Source: Pseudomonas asturiensis
GTDB lineage: Bacteria > Pseudomonadota > Gammaproteobacteria > Pseudomonadales > Pseudomonadaceae
Assembly: GCF_900143095.1 (NCBI RefSeq)
Contig: NZ_FRDA01000004.1
Span: 1-64,000, forward strand
Direction: 5' to 3'
Length of the DNA stretch: 64,000 nt
Below are positions 44,393 to 56,000 of this stretch, piece by piece (within the stretch, counting starts at the first letter, position 1; every line of letters starts with the position of its first letter). The notes beneath the pieces are model-generated. The model was not told where the DNA came from and made no database searches. It saw only the letters and a program-made list of their open reading frames with translations. The position numbers and the translations under genes were made by a program.

Positions 44393-46051
44393 TCACTTGG
44401 GATACAGCGGCGGCAACCCGGCATCGCCAGCCGGGTCCTGAATGTGTTCGGCGGCGGGGAGGGTGCGAATCGCACGCCACAGGTCCTCGCCCAGCCAGAG
44501 CTTTCCGGTCTCACTGTAAAGCGCGCCGTTCAGGCCATCCAGTGCGTCGGACAGCGGCACGAAGCGGGCGGCCATGTCAGCCAGGGTGTCCGGTTGCTGG
44601 CGTGCCCAGGCGTCCAGTGCCTGGCGCGTGGCCTGCGGGTCGTTGGCCAGGCAGGCGCGCTTGAGGTCATCGAGCACAGTACGCGGGCTTGGCCCGGCCT
44701 GCACGGTTCTGGCAATGGCCGGCTGGCTGCGCGCGCGCCACCAGAGCACACAGCCGAGCAGGGTGGTGCAGGCGAAAAACAGCGTGCTCATCTGCCACGG
44801 CCAGACGGGCGGGCCGATGATCGTCAGGCCGCCCATGTCGCTGCTGACTGGCGTGTCCACGGTCAGGCCGGGGTTGATGCCGATCTGCAACGTGCGCGCA
44901 GGCAGGCTGGTGTGTTCCAGATGGTCCTCGCGGGTGTTCCACCAGGTCACTTCGACGGCGGGCAGTTCGATGGCGCCGGCACGGGCGGGCACCAGCGCTT
45001 CACGCTCTTCGCGGGTACCGATCAGGCCGCGTTCGCTGGGCAGGTTGCGCAGTTGCGGCTGGTCCGGGTAACGACGCAGTCCGGGGACCTCGGTGGCGGG
45101 CAGCGGCGGCAATTGCGCACCTGCCAGACCTTCGGCCTTGAGGATGATCGTGCGGGTCAGCGAATCGCCGACCTGGGTCTTGCCCGGTTCCGGGCTCCAG
45201 CTTTCTTCCAGATTGATGCTGCGCGCTGGCAGCCACGGCACATGCGCCGGGTAATCGGCGGGCATGGGCTTGACGGTCAACGGTATTTCGGCCGAGCTGA
45301 CGCGCGTGACCTTGCCCGGCTGAGGCCCGAACGGGTTGACGTCCTGGCTTTGCGCGCCCGCGGCCTGAGGCTGTACCTGGGTCGCGCTGAACACCTGAGG
45401 CGGAATGTTCAGCACGCCACTGTGCTGGGGATAGAGTGCATAGCGCATCTCGATAACGCCGTGGCGTATCCCATTGATCAGCTTTTCATAGGTCCGCGAA
45501 TCGCCCAGTTTTTCGACGCGTGCGTCCGGTACCTGCAACGGGCTCAGGCTGCTGTCATCGAACAGGGATACCGAGTGATAGATGCGCAAGGTCAGCACCG
45601 CTTGAGCCTGAACATAGACGCTGTCCTGATCCAGTGTGGCCTCGATGAACACCGGTGCCAGGTGGTTGCTCTGCTCCGTGGGCTCGCTCTGCAGGATCTG
45701 CAGGGTCAGGGGCTGGCTTTTCAGCTCGCCCAGTTGCAACGCCGGAATCACCACGCTCCCGGTCTGCCTGGGCAGCAGGGTGATGATCCATTGGGTGGTC
45801 GCCTGATTGTTGCCGCCCAGGGTGGTCAGGCGGTTGAGCTGGCGGGTGTCACGCACCTCGAAGTCGCGGTCGAGCGAGCTCAGGTCAGGCTTGCCGAACT
45901 GCGTCACGTCGTCGGTTTCCAGGGTCAGTTCGACGGTTTCCCCGGCGTTCAGGCGCGTGCGGTCGACACTGGCTTTCAACTCCGCAGCCTGCGCCGACAA
46001 GACAACCAGACTCAGCAACAGGCCGGTCAATAAGGGGTAAACGCGACTCAT
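44393..46051 (-). CDS. batD: BatD-like aerotolerance protein
   Basis: 552 residues. A signal peptide (1-22, LSAQAAE) precedes a series of immunoglobulin-like beta domains in the periplasm (VELTLETDDVTQFGKPDLSS, LTRTIILKAEGLAGAQLPPL). One membrane helix lies near 425-445 (ACTTLLGCVLWWRARSQ), with a cytoplasmic tail of about 100 residues. BatD proteins are the large periplasmic member of the moxR/bat complex, tied to oxidative or envelope stress resistance. Overlaps batB by four bases. Confidence 0.88.
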   Translation of the reverse strand: MSRVYPLLTGLLLSLVVLSAQAAELKASVDRTRLNAGETVELTLETDDVTQFGKPDLSSLDRDFEVRDTRQLNRLTTLGGNNQATTQWIITLLPRQTGSVVIPALQLGELKSQPLTLQILQSEPTEQSNHLAPVFIEATLDQDSVYVQAQAVLTLRIYHSVSLFDDSSLSPLQVPDARVEKLGDSRTYEKLINGIRHGVIEMRYALYPQHSGVLNIPPQVFSATQVQPQAAGAQSQDVNPFGPQPGKVTRVSSAEIPLTVKPMPADYPAHVPWLPARSINLEESWSPEPGKTQVGDSLTRTIILKAEGLAGAQLPPLPATEVPGLRRYPDQPQLRNLPSERGLIGTREEREALVPARAGAIELPAVEVTWWNTREDHLEHTSLPARTLQIGINPGLTVDTPVSSDMGGLTIIGPPVWPWQMSTLFFACTTLLGCVLWWRARSQPAIARTVQAGPSPRTVLDDLKRACLANDPQATRQALDAWARQQPDTLADMAARFVPLSDALDGLNGALYSETGKLWLGEDLWRAIRTLPAAEHIQDPAGDAGLPPLYPK

Positions 46052-47769
46052 CGGGTCTTTTCCTGATGTTGCTGTTCATAGCGGAATTTGCGCCGCAGCA
46101 GTTCGCCCGGGTCATCCGGGATCTGCCTGAGCCACTGCTCCAGTTCCTGACGTCGTTCACCCGTGATCGGGCTGTCAGACCCTTGCAGCGGCGGGCGGGT
46201 GGTCTGCTCGTCGTCGCTCGATGCCCCGGACGTCTCCACACCAGACGTGCTGTCCGACGGCGGGCTGTCACTGCTGCTGTTGTCATCGGGTTGGGCGTTG
46301 TTCTGATCGCTGGGCGAGGTGCTGCGAGTCTGATCCTGTGATGCTGATTGACCGGCCTCGTCCTGCTCGGCGTTCTGTTGCTCGTTTTTGGCAGGTTGTC
46401 TGGCGTTGGCCTGATCCAGCAGGCTTTGTACGAGCGCACGATTGCTCACTGCCGCTGGAAAGTCCGGCTGGCGTTCCAGCGCCTGCTCGTAAGCGTCCAG
46501 CGCCGCTTCCAGTTCGCCACTGCGGGCCAGCGCATTGCCGCGGTTGTAATGATCGGCTGCGGTGCTGCCTTCGGCGAAGCGTTGCGCGGCGCTGGCATAA
46601 TCCCCGGCCTCGTAAAACGCTACACCTTTCCACTGCGGATTCTCGAACCGTTGTGCGGCTTCGGCCGGGCGATGCTGCTCCAGCAATCGCTGCCCCTGTT
46701 GATCCGGGCGCAGCCAAAGGTCCTGAAATTCGAACGCCTGGCTGGTCTGCGGAAGCATGAACAGCAGCGGCAGGCAGAACAACCAGCCACGTCGGCCCGC
46801 ACAGGCCGCAATCAACAGCAGCGGCAGGAGGAACCAGTGACCCTGATCGGCCCAGGTGTCGAGCTGCACGATCTGTCCGTCGCCACGTACCTGCTGCGGG
46901 CTGGCCAGCAGACCCAGGCTGCGCAGGTCGTCGTCATCGTTACGGGCCTGACGGTAGCTGCCCCCGATCTGTTCGGCAAAGTCGTTGAGGCTGCTGCTGT
47001 CCAGACGCGGCACCAGAATCGCGCCCTGACTGTCCTTGAGCAGGCTGCCGTTTTCCTGAGTCACCGGCGCGCCGTCAGCGGTGCCGATGCCCAGCATCAG
47101 AAAGGGAGGCGACTGCCCGTGCAGCGCCCGACGAATACCGTCGCGCTCCTGTTCGCTCAGCGAGGAGCCGATCAGCAGGATTCGCCCTTGGCCCAGCGCG
47201 CCTTGTTTGAGCAGTTGCAATGCCCTGACGACCGCCAGGTCGGCGCGTTGGCCTGCCAGTGGCATGATCGATGGCCTGATGGCGTCCAGCAGGTTATGGC
47301 TGGTGACCAGGTCGTCGGAAAGAGGCACCAGTGTGTGTGCGCTGCCGGCGTAAACGATGATGGCGGTCTGGGAGTCGCTGCGTGCCTGCAACAGATCCAG
47401 CAGTTTGCGTCGCGCCTGCTCCAGTCGCGTGGGGGCGATGTCGGTCGCGAGCATTTGCGGGGTGAGTTCCAGAATCACCACCAAGGGATCGACCGGTTTC
47501 TGGCTGATCTGTTCGACGCGCTGCCAACCGGGGCCCAGCAGCGCGGCCAACGCCAGCAGCCAGGCCAGTCCCAGCACGACCCAGGGCAGTTTGCTGTTAC
47601 TGCTGCGACTGCCGTTGAGCAGCACCGCGTGAAAGGCAGCGGGCAGAATGATCTGCCAGCGTCCGGCGCGTTTCTGCCGATGCCAGAGCTGCCAGATCAG
47701 CAACACCAGCAAGGGGACAATGAGCAGCCACGAAGGGCGGAACCAGTGCGGCCAGAGAGAGGCGATCAT
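46048..47769 (-). CDS. batB: BatB/BatC fusion: VWA domain plus TPR repeats
   Basis: 573 residues. Two N-terminal helices, a von Willebrand A domain (80-300), another helix pair near 310-340, then two or three TPR repeats (365-455, including AADHYNRGNALARSGELEAA) and a Ser/Asp/Gln-rich unstructured tail of about 90 residues before a short C-terminal helix. The metal-site DxSxS of the VWA domain reads ELTPQ, so metal binding is doubtful. BatB and BatC are separate proteins in some bacteria and fused here. Overlaps both neighbours by four bases. Confidence 0.9.
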   Translation of the reverse strand: MIASLWPHWFRPSWLLIVPLLVLLIWQLWHRQKRAGRWQIILPAAFHAVLLNGSRSSNSKLPWVVLGLAWLLALAALLGPGWQRVEQISQKPVDPLVVILELTPQMLATDIAPTRLEQARRKLLDLLQARSDSQTAIIVYAGSAHTLVPLSDDLVTSHNLLDAIRPSIMPLAGQRADLAVVRALQLLKQGALGQGRILLIGSSLSEQERDGIRRALHGQSPPFLMLGIGTADGAPVTQENGSLLKDSQGAILVPRLDSSSLNDFAEQIGGSYRQARNDDDDLRSLGLLASPQQVRGDGQIVQLDTWADQGHWFLLPLLLIAACAGRRGWLFCLPLLFMLPQTSQAFEFQDLWLRPDQQGQRLLEQHRPAEAAQRFENPQWKGVAFYEAGDYASAAQRFAEGSTAADHYNRGNALARSGELEAALDAYEQALERQPDFPAAVSNRALVQSLLDQANARQPAKNEQQNAEQDEAGQSASQDQTRSTSPSDQNNAQPDDNSSSDSPPSDSTSGVETSGASSDDEQTTRPPLQGSDSPITGERRQELEQWLRQIPDDPGELLRRKFRYEQQHQEKTR

Positions 47770-48824
47770 CGCGACCTCCAGAGCCGTTCGATACGCTCAC
47801 GCCAGCCGATGGCACGCAGGCGGGCCAGCACGCGTTGCACGGCATTGTTCGGCCACAGGCTGCGCACCACCAGCAACACGCTCATCAGCAGCGCGATGGA
47901 CAAGGGCCACTGATACAGCACTTGCGCGGGTCGGGCCTGGGTAGGCTGCTGGGCGACAGGCTCCAGCGAGTCGAGCGTGGCGCGGATCTTTTCCAGTTGC
48001 TCGCCGTCACGGGCGCGGAAGTACTGACCGCCGCTGAGGCTGGCGATGTCCTTGAGGGTCGGCTCGTCGAGGTCCAGGCTCGGGTTCAGGCCCAATAGTC
48101 CCTGGATACCGCTTTTGTCAGGGTCCGAACCGATGCCGATGGTGTAGATCCGAACCCCTTCATCGGCTGCCAGGCGTGCAGCGGTGATGGGATCGATCTG
48201 CCCACCGTTGTTGGCGCCATCGGTCACCAGTACCAAAACGCGGCTGTTGGTCGGGCGCAGTCGCAGACGCTTGAGTGCCAGGCCAATGGCGTCACCGATG
48301 GCGGTGTTCTTGCCGGCGATACCGATTTTCGCTTCGTCGAGCCAGACGCGTACGGTGCGTCGATCGAAGGTCAGCGGGGCCTGCACGAAGGCCTGGCTGC
48401 CGAACAGGATCAGGCCGACGCGATCACCTTGCCGGCCTTCAAGAAAGTCGCCCAACAGGTGCTGAACCAGCACCAGCCGGCTGACCTCGTCGCTCTGCCA
48501 TTGCATGTCCGGGTAATCCATGGAGCCGGAAACATCCACGGCCACCAGCAGATCACGGCCGCTGGCGGCCACTGGCAGCGGTTCGCCCAGCCATTGCGGG
48601 CGAGCGGTGGCGATCAGCAGCAACAGCCAGATCAGCAGAAACGGCGAACGCTGTCGCCAGGCCGGAAGATTGGCCTTGGCGCGGCGTCCGCTCAGGCCTT
48701 CGAGTTCGCTGAGGAAGCTGACCTTGAGCGCCGCTTCGCCACTGTCAGCCATCGGCAGCACGAGGCGCATCAGCCAGGGCAGTGGCAGCAGGGCGAATGC
48801 CCAAGGCCAGACGAACTCAAACAT
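47766..48824 (-). CDS. batA: BatA-like VWA-domain membrane protein
   Basis: 352 residues. Two N-terminal helices (5-22, 60-75) and one near 310-330 flank a cytoplasmic or periplasmic VWA domain with an intact metal-ion adhesion site: DVSGSMD near 90, the Thr position near 165, and VTDGANNGG near 200. Works with BatB and MoxR. Overlaps the DUF4381 gene by eight bases. Confidence 0.92.
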   Translation of the reverse strand: MFEFVWPWAFALLPLPWLMRLVLPMADSGEAALKVSFLSELEGLSGRRAKANLPAWRQRSPFLLIWLLLLIATARPQWLGEPLPVAASGRDLLVAVDVSGSMDYPDMQWQSDEVSRLVLVQHLLGDFLEGRQGDRVGLILFGSQAFVQAPLTFDRRTVRVWLDEAKIGIAGKNTAIGDAIGLALKRLRLRPTNSRVLVLVTDGANNGGQIDPITAARLAADEGVRIYTIGIGSDPDKSGIQGLLGLNPSLDLDEPTLKDIASLSGGQYFRARDGEQLEKIRATLDSLEPVAQQPTQARPAQVLYQWPLSIALLMSVLLVVRSLWPNNAVQRVLARLRAIGWRERIERLWRSR

Positions 48825-49311
48825 GTTTGCGAATCCAGGTATCGACGGCCTGGGTCAGGCCACTGATGGCCTTGTCATCGAGCTTGCATTCGGGCTTGTA
48901 GGCTCCTTCGACCAGAATCATCCAGCGCGTCAGGCCTGCGGCCGGGCAGCGGTTGTCGAGAAACGCCAGCCATTTGCGACCGTTGAGCGTGTGGCTCTGA
49001 CTGTGCGGATAGTGGTTGCGACACAAGCGCTTGAGCAGGCCGTTGATCTGCTGCAGCCAGGCACCGGCGGGCGCGCCGTCGTAGGGTTTGGGCAGGCTCG
49101 CCAGCTCGGCCAGCGCCGCGATGCGCACCGGGTCCAGCGGCTGCTCGCTGCGGGTCTTGCTGGCCTTGACCGGCAGCAGGGTGCGCAGCCGCCACGCTCC
49201 CCAGACTAAAACCGGAATCACTAGCAACAATAACCACCAGCCCGGCGCCGGTGGCCAGAAACCGACGGCTTCGGGGGCGATCAGGGGATGCAACTGATCC
49301 AGTGGGTTCAT
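48817..49311 (-). CDS. DUF4381 family membrane protein
   Basis: 164 residues. One membrane helix (22-43, WWLLLLVIPVLVWGAWRLRT) with a conserved Pro/Trp-rich approach (HPLIAPEAVGFWPPAPGWW) and a cytoplasmic helical domain (INGLLKRLCRNHYPHSQSHT, WLAFLDNRC). Constant companion of the moxR/bat genes; function unknown, probably a small subunit of that complex. Overlaps the DUF58 gene by four bases. Confidence 0.87.
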   Translation of the reverse strand: MNPLDQLHPLIAPEAVGFWPPAPGWWLLLLVIPVLVWGAWRLRTLLPVKASKTRSEQPLDPVRIAALAELASLPKPYDGAPAGAWLQQINGLLKRLCRNHYPHSQSHTLNGRKWLAFLDNRCPAAGLTRWMILVEGAYKPECKLDDKAISGLTQAVDTWIRKHV

Positions 49312-50252
49312 TTGCGCTTCACCGGACGCTGGGCGTTGAGGTATTCACGCAGTTGCTCGACCAGCTCCAACTGAGTGCTCAGTGGCATCAGCAGCACCCG
49401 CAGCTTCTGGGCAAGCAGTTCCCAGCGGGCGGAACGCTCTTCGCCCTGAACGCGATAGGCCCGGCGCAGCTCGGGGTCGAGGGTGTCCAGCTCCAGTTGT
49501 GCGCCGCGTTCGGCAAAACGCAGCAAGCCGGCCGCAGGCAGTGCCCGGTCCAGCGGGTCGGACAGCGGCAGCAACAGCAGGTCGCTGTGGCGCGCCAGCA
49601 GGGTCAATTGCTGCTCGGCGGTGTCGGACAGGGCGCGTTCATCGCACAGCACGATCACCAGGCTGCCGGGGCGCAGCACTTCACGGGCGCGCCGCAGGGC
49701 AGTGCCGAACGCATCGCGGTCGGCGGGGATTTCGGTATGCAGCGACTGATTGACCCGCACCAGCCGGTTGAGCAGCTGCAACAGGCTCTGCTTGCTGCGC
49801 CGGGGTTTGATTTCGTAGTGCTCGTTGTCGCCGAACACCAGCCCGCCGACCCGGTCATTGTGTTCCAGCGCGGCCCAGCCGATCAGTGCCGCGGCTTGAG
49901 CGGCCAGCACTGACTTGAACATTTGGCCGGAGCCGAAGAACAAACGACGGCTCTGTTCCACCAGAATGAAGATGGGCCGTTCGCGTTCTTCATGGAACAG
50001 CTTGGTGTGCGGCTCCTGGGTACGGGCGGTCACTCGCCAGTCGATGCTGCGCACGTCATCGCCTGCCTGATACACCCTGACCTGATCGAAATCCACCCCA
50101 CGGCCACGCAGCTTGGAGTGGTGCAGGCCGATCAGCGGGCTACGCTGGCTCGGCGTGGAAAACAGCTGCACTTCCCGCACGCGATGGCGCATCTCGATCA
50201 GCTCGCTGAGCGTGACGCGGATGCCCGGTTGTGGGATCAGGAAGGGTTGCAT
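49308..50252 (-). CDS. DUF58 family protein
   Basis: 314 residues, cytoplasmic. The DUF58 signature RSIDWRVTARTQEPHTKLFH near residue 70 is followed by a VWA-like region (IFILVEQSRRLFFGSGQMFK, GSLVIVLCDERALSDTAEQ). DUF58 proteins pair with MoxR ATPases and are thought to be part of a chaperone-like system. Starts four bases after moxR. Confidence 0.9.
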   Translation of the reverse strand: MQPFLIPQPGIRVTLSELIEMRHRVREVQLFSTPSQRSPLIGLHHSKLRGRGVDFDQVRVYQAGDDVRSIDWRVTARTQEPHTKLFHEERERPIFILVEQSRRLFFGSGQMFKSVLAAQAAALIGWAALEHNDRVGGLVFGDNEHYEIKPRRSKQSLLQLLNRLVRVNQSLHTEIPADRDAFGTALRRAREVLRPGSLVIVLCDERALSDTAEQQLTLLARHSDLLLLPLSDPLDRALPAAGLLRFAERGAQLELDTLDPELRRAYRVQGEERSARWELLAQKLRVLLMPLSTQLELVEQLREYLNAQRPVKRK

Positions 50253-50256
50253 GGGG

Positions 50257-51216
<960 letters not shown>

Positions 51217-51500
51217 CGGTGACTGTTCCTGGCAGGGTAATCAGCCGCGTCAATCGACAGCAGGCTGGGGGCGATACTTTAATTCATTCGGGCGGGTATC
51301 GACTAACGACTCCAGGGTTTTTTATGGAGTTTAGGGACCGTTCAGACGTTTATTTGGGAATTGTCCCGCAGAGTCTGTCTGTTCTTTGTAGGAATAAGCG
51401 GTGAGAGGCCTGTTCTTGGACAACGTGCCTTGTGTCTGACGGCTCGCCTTCTTCCGCTTACCGCCCAAGGCAAGCTCACTCTGACAACCCACCGGCTTGC
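51217..51500. other. Intergenic region upstream of moxR
   Basis: 284 bases between moxR and the amidohydrolase gene, both on the minus strand. A hairpin ACTCCA...TGGAGT with a T-run in its loop lies near 51308-51330. No gene and no clear terminator seen; presumed to hold the moxR promoter. Confidence 0.4.
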
Positions 51501-52250
51501 TCATGACACCCGATAAAACGCCGCTGCATTGCCCCACAGTACCTTCTGCGCGCCACTGTCACCCAGCGCATCGATAACCTTGGCGATATCGTCCGGTTCG
51601 AACGGTCGCGGCGCGCGAGTGGAGGGCAGGTCGGTGCCAAACATCAGGGCGTCGGGGTTGGCCGAATGAATGTCTTTCAAGGCTGACGGCACCGGAAAAT
51701 CGACTCGCCCGAAGCCGCAGGCTTTGATCCTTACACCCTGCTCGGCCAGGCGCAGCAGCACCGGCAAGCCTTCGGCGCTCAATCCCAGATGATCAATGCT
51801 GACGGCGGGAAGCCTCAGCAGGCGGGATTCGATGTCGGCCAGCTCACGGGAATCGATGTACAGCTCCGAGTGCCAGCCCACCTGACGGTGAACACGCAGG
51901 GCAAGGGCTTCCAATTGGTCGAGCTGTTCGGAGCCGCCACGCTTGAGGTTGAACCGCAGGGCGCGCACGCCAAACCCGTTGAGCGTTTCCAGTTCCGCGT
52001 CAGTGACGCTGGCAGGCAGTTGAGTGACCCCCACGAAACCCGGACCCAGACGGTTCAGCGCAGCAAGCAGATAACCCTGGTCGAAGCCTTGAAACGATCC
52101 GGAAACCACCGCGCCACCGATGACGCCAAGCGGCTCGACCAATGCCAGATAGTCTGCCACGCCGAACGGCTCGGGCAGGAAGCCGTTATTGGCCTGAAGC
52201 GGAAAATGCGGGTCGATGATGTGGCAATGGGCGTCGAAGATCGCAGGCAT
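51501..52250 (-). CDS. Amidohydrolase (TIM-barrel, PF04909-type)
   Basis: 249 residues, a compact metal-dependent hydrolase. The N-terminal metal motif is DAHCHIIDP (H8, H10); the later metal ligands are in SELYIDSRELADIE near 130 (a Glu/Asp pattern) and SIDHLG near 152, with GTDLPSTRAPRP near 205 holding the catalytic Asp. The family includes lactonases and decarboxylases of aromatic or sugar-acid routes; the substrate is unknown. Alone between the bat operon and the small gene upstream. Confidence 0.85.
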   Translation of the reverse strand: MPAIFDAHCHIIDPHFPLQANNGFLPEPFGVADYLALVEPLGVIGGAVVSGSFQGFDQGYLLAALNRLGPGFVGVTQLPASVTDAELETLNGFGVRALRFNLKRGGSEQLDQLEALALRVHRQVGWHSELYIDSRELADIESRLLRLPAVSIDHLGLSAEGLPVLLRLAEQGVRIKACGFGRVDFPVPSALKDIHSANPDALMFGTDLPSTRAPRPFEPDDIAKVIDALGDSGAQKVLWGNAAAFYRVS

Positions 52251-52291
52251 GGCAGGCTCCGGGTGGCTGAACGATGACTGTACGGGGTTGC

Positions 52292-52651
52292 TCAGGCGAG
52301 TTCGCTGACGTAAGTACCCACGTCTTTCAGGATGATCTGCAGGGTTTCTTCAACCTCACGCAACTCGCCCGCCGAGGTGCTGTGCAGAATTTCATAACGG
52401 TCATGGCCGTCGAGTTGCTTTCCATCGGCCGGGTCGATTTCGACCAGCAGGCGCTCGGCGCTGAACGTCACGTTCAAATTCGAGACTGTGTGTGCCTTGT
52501 CGTCGCGGACCGTGATTTCCACCTCGTTTTCATCAGGAAAACGGGTCAGCGAAAACAGGTCGCCGTTCTCGCCGTGACAGCAGAGCAGGGCCATATTGTC
52601 GTACTCGTCATCGCAGGGATTGACGATGAGGCTGGCAGTCTTGATGTGCAT
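52292..52651 (-). CDS. Small hypothetical protein, possibly Imm10-like
   Basis: 119 residues, acidic, cytoplasmic. The pattern of a short beta-rich domain (TASLIVNPCDDEYDNMALLC, FSLTRFPDENEVEITV, LLVEIDPADGKQLDGH) ending in a helix (ELREVEETLQIILKDVG) resembles the Imm10 immunity family, a resemblance made by eye only. No toxin gene is next to it. The start is the ATG at 52651; an in-frame ATG at 52711 adds 20 basic residues and has no Shine-Dalgarno. Divergent from gdhB. Confidence 0.6.
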   Translation of the reverse strand: MHIKTASLIVNPCDDEYDNMALLCCHGENGDLFSLTRFPDENEVEITVRDDKAHTVSNLNVTFSAERLLVEIDPADGKQLDGHDRYEILHSTSAGELREVEETLQIILKDVGTYVSELA

Positions 52652-53021
52652 GGTCGATTTCCATTTTTTCAGCGTTGGGCAGGCAGTGCGGATTTTGCCA
52701 GTCTGGAACACATTTTGTCGGCCTTTATTGGCACCATCGTGCGTGTTTGCCTGCTAGACGATGACCGAATATGTCGCAGCCTCGTAAGTAGTGTCCGGTC
52801 CGCTGTCGTTAAGCTGCACCAAAGACGTGCGCGCGAATGCGTCACGCCTGTTTCACATGACAGGCGCGCCGTCATTCAAATGTGACTACCCTGACACGGC
52901 AGGCGTTAGTACTTTAGCTTTACACTCGATCAGGGGTGTCCACGCAAGCGGATGCCGTTACACCCGGATCACAACACCTTCTTCAAGCCTCCCCAATAAA
53001 AGCCAAAGCGGAGTACCACAG
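52652..53021 (+). other. Divergent promoter region upstream of gdhB
   Basis: 370 bases without a gene. The last 150 bases before gdhB are AT-richer and hold CTGACA and TAGTAC-type boxes near 52890-52910 and TTTACACT near 52920, none spaced convincingly. No REP, hairpin or T-tract seen. Confidence 0.35.
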
Positions 53022-56000
53022 ATGGCGTTCTTCACCGCAGCCAGCAAGTCCGACTTCCAGCATCAACTGCAATCGGCACTGGCTCAGCACATCAGCGAGC
53101 AGGCACTGCCACAAGTGGCGCTGTTCGCTGAACAGTTCTTCGGCATCATTTCACTGGATGAACTCACTCAGCGTCGACTGTCCGACCTCGCGGGCTGCAC
53201 GCTGTCCGCCTGGCGCCTGCTGGAGCGTTTCGAACACGCCCGGCCGCAGGTGCGGGTCTACAACCCTGACTACGAGCGTCATGGATGGCAGTCGACTCAC
53301 ACTGCCGTCGAAGTGCTGCATCATGATCTGCCGTTTCTGGTCGACTCCGTGCGCACCGAGCTGAACCGTCGTGGTTACAGCATTCACACCCTGCAAACCA
53401 CCGTATTGAGTGTTCGACGTGGGCCTGCCGGCGAGCTGCTGGAGCTGTTGCCCAAGGGCACGACCGGCGACGACGTGTTGCAGGAATCCCTGATGTACCT
53501 GGAGATCGACCGCTGCGCCAACGCCAGCGAGTTGAACGTACTGGCCCGCGAGCTGGAGCAGGTGCTGGGCGAGGTCCGCGCGGCGGTTGAAGATTTCGAG
53601 CCGATGAAGGCGCGCCTGCGTGATTTGCTGACCAGCATCGACGCCAATGAATCCAACACCGACGCCGAAGAAAAGGCCGAAATCAAAGTCTTTCTGGAAT
53701 GGCTGGTGGACAACCACTTTACCTTTCTGGGCTACGAAGAATTTGAAGTCCGCAGCGACGCCGACGGTGGTCAACTGGTGTACGACGAGTCGTCGTTCCT
53801 GGGCCTGACCAAGCTGCTGCGTCCGGGCCTGAGCCGCGAAGATTTGCACATCGAAGACTACGCAGTGAAATACCTGCAAGAGCCGATGCTGCTGTCGTTC
53901 GCCAAGGCTGCCGTGCCGAGCCGTGTGCACCGTCCGGCGTATCCGGATTTCGTCTCGATCCGTCAGATCGACGCGTCGGGCAAGGTCATCAAGGAATGCC
54001 GCTTCATGGGCCTCTACACCTCGTCGGTGTACGGCGAAAGCGTGCGGCAGATCCCGTACATCCGCCGCAAGGTCGCGGAAGTCGAGCGTCGTTCCGGCTT
54101 CGATGCCAAGGCGCACCTGGGCAAGGAACTGGCACAGGTGGTCGAAGTGCTGCCACGCGACGACCTGTTCCAGACCCCGGTGGACGAGCTGTTCACCACC
54201 GTGATGTCCATCGTGCAGATTCAGGAGCGCAACAAGATTCGCGTGTTCCTGCGCAAAGACCCGTACGGCCGTTTCTGCTACTGCCTGGCCTACGTGCCAC
54301 GTGACGTGTACTCCACTGAGGTGCGGCAGAAGATCCAGCAAGTCCTGATGGAGCGTCTGAAAGCCAGCGATTGCGAATTCTGGACGTTCTTCTCTGAATC
54401 GGTACTGGCCCGCGTTCAGCTGATTTTGCGCGTGGACCCGAAGGTCAATCTGGAAATCGACGTCGCCCAACTTGAAAACGAGGTCATTCAGGCCTGCCGT
54501 TCCTGGAAGGACGATTACGCCAGCCTGGTCGTCGAAAGCTTCGGCGAAGCCCACGGCACCAACGTGCTGGCCGACTTCCCGAAAGGCTTCCCGGCAGGCT
54601 ACCGCGAGCGTTTCGCGGCGCATTCGGCTGTGGTCGACATGCAGCACGTGCTGAGCCTGAGCGAAGCCAATCCATTGGTGATGAGCTTCTACCAGCCGCT
54701 TGCCGGAGGTCGTCAGCAACTGCACTGCAAGCTGTACCACGCCGACACCCCGCTGGCACTGTCCGATGTGCTGCCGATTCTGGAAAACCTCGGCCTGCGT
54801 GTGCTGGGTGAATTCCCGTATCGCCTGCACCACGCCAACGGTCGCGAGTTCTGGATTCACGATTTTGCCTTTACCTATGGCGAAGGCCTTGACCTCGACA
54901 TTCAGCAGCTTAACGACACGCTGCAGGATGCATTTGTACACATCGTGCGCGGCGATGCCGAGAACGACGCTTTCAACCGTCTGGTGCTGACGGCCGGTCT
55001 GCCGTGGCGCGATGTGGCGTTACTGCGGGCCTATGCCCGTTACCTGAAGCAGATTCGTCTGGGCTTCGACCTGGGTTACATCGCCACCACCCTGAACAAC
55101 CACACCGACATCGCCCGCGAGCTGACGCGTCTGTTCAAGACCCGCTTCTATCTGGCGCGCAAACTCGGCTCGGATGATCTGGACGACAAGCAACTGCGTC
55201 TGGAACAGGCCATTCTGACCGCACTGGACGATGTCCAGGTGCTCAACGAAGACCGCATCCTGCGTCGCTACCTGGACCTGATCAAGGCGACCTTGCGGAC
55301 CAACTTCTACCAGACCGACGCCAACGGTCAGAACAAGAGCTACTTCAGCTTCAAGTTCAACCCGCGTCTGATTCCCGAACTGCCCAAGCCGGTACCCAAG
55401 TTCGAGATTTTTGTCTACTCGCCGCGCGTCGAAGGCGTGCACCTGCGCTTCGGCAATGTGGCCCGTGGCGGTCTGCGCTGGTCGGACCGTGAAGAAGACT
55501 TCCGTACCGAAGTGCTGGGTCTGGTCAAAGCCCAACAGGTGAAGAACTCGGTCATCGTGCCGGTCGGCGCCAAGGGCGGTTTCGTGCCGCGCCGTCTGCC
55601 GACCACCGGCAACCGTGACGAGATACAGGCCGAGGCCATCGCCTGCTATCGCATCTTCATCTCGGGCCTGCTGGACATCACCGATAACCTGAAGGAAGGC
55701 GTGCTGGTGCCGCCGGTCAACGTGGTTCGCCACGATGACGACGACCCGTACCTGGTCGTCGCCGCCGACAAAGGCACCGCGACCTTCTCCGACATCGCTA
55801 ACGGCATTGCCATCGACTACGGCTTCTGGCTGGGCGACGCCTTTGCGTCCGGCGGTTCGGCCGGTTACGACCACAAGAAGATGGGCATCACCGCAAAAGG
55901 CGCGTGGGTTGGCGTGCAGCGTCACTTCCGTGAGCGTGATATCAACGTTCAGCAGGACAGCATCAGCGTGATCGGCATCGGCGACATGGCCGGTGATGTG

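Noticed and set aside
53151..54941. Minus-strand open frame of about 600 codons inside the first part of gdhB
   Set aside because: Same reason; His/Gln/Val-rich with no recognisable domain.
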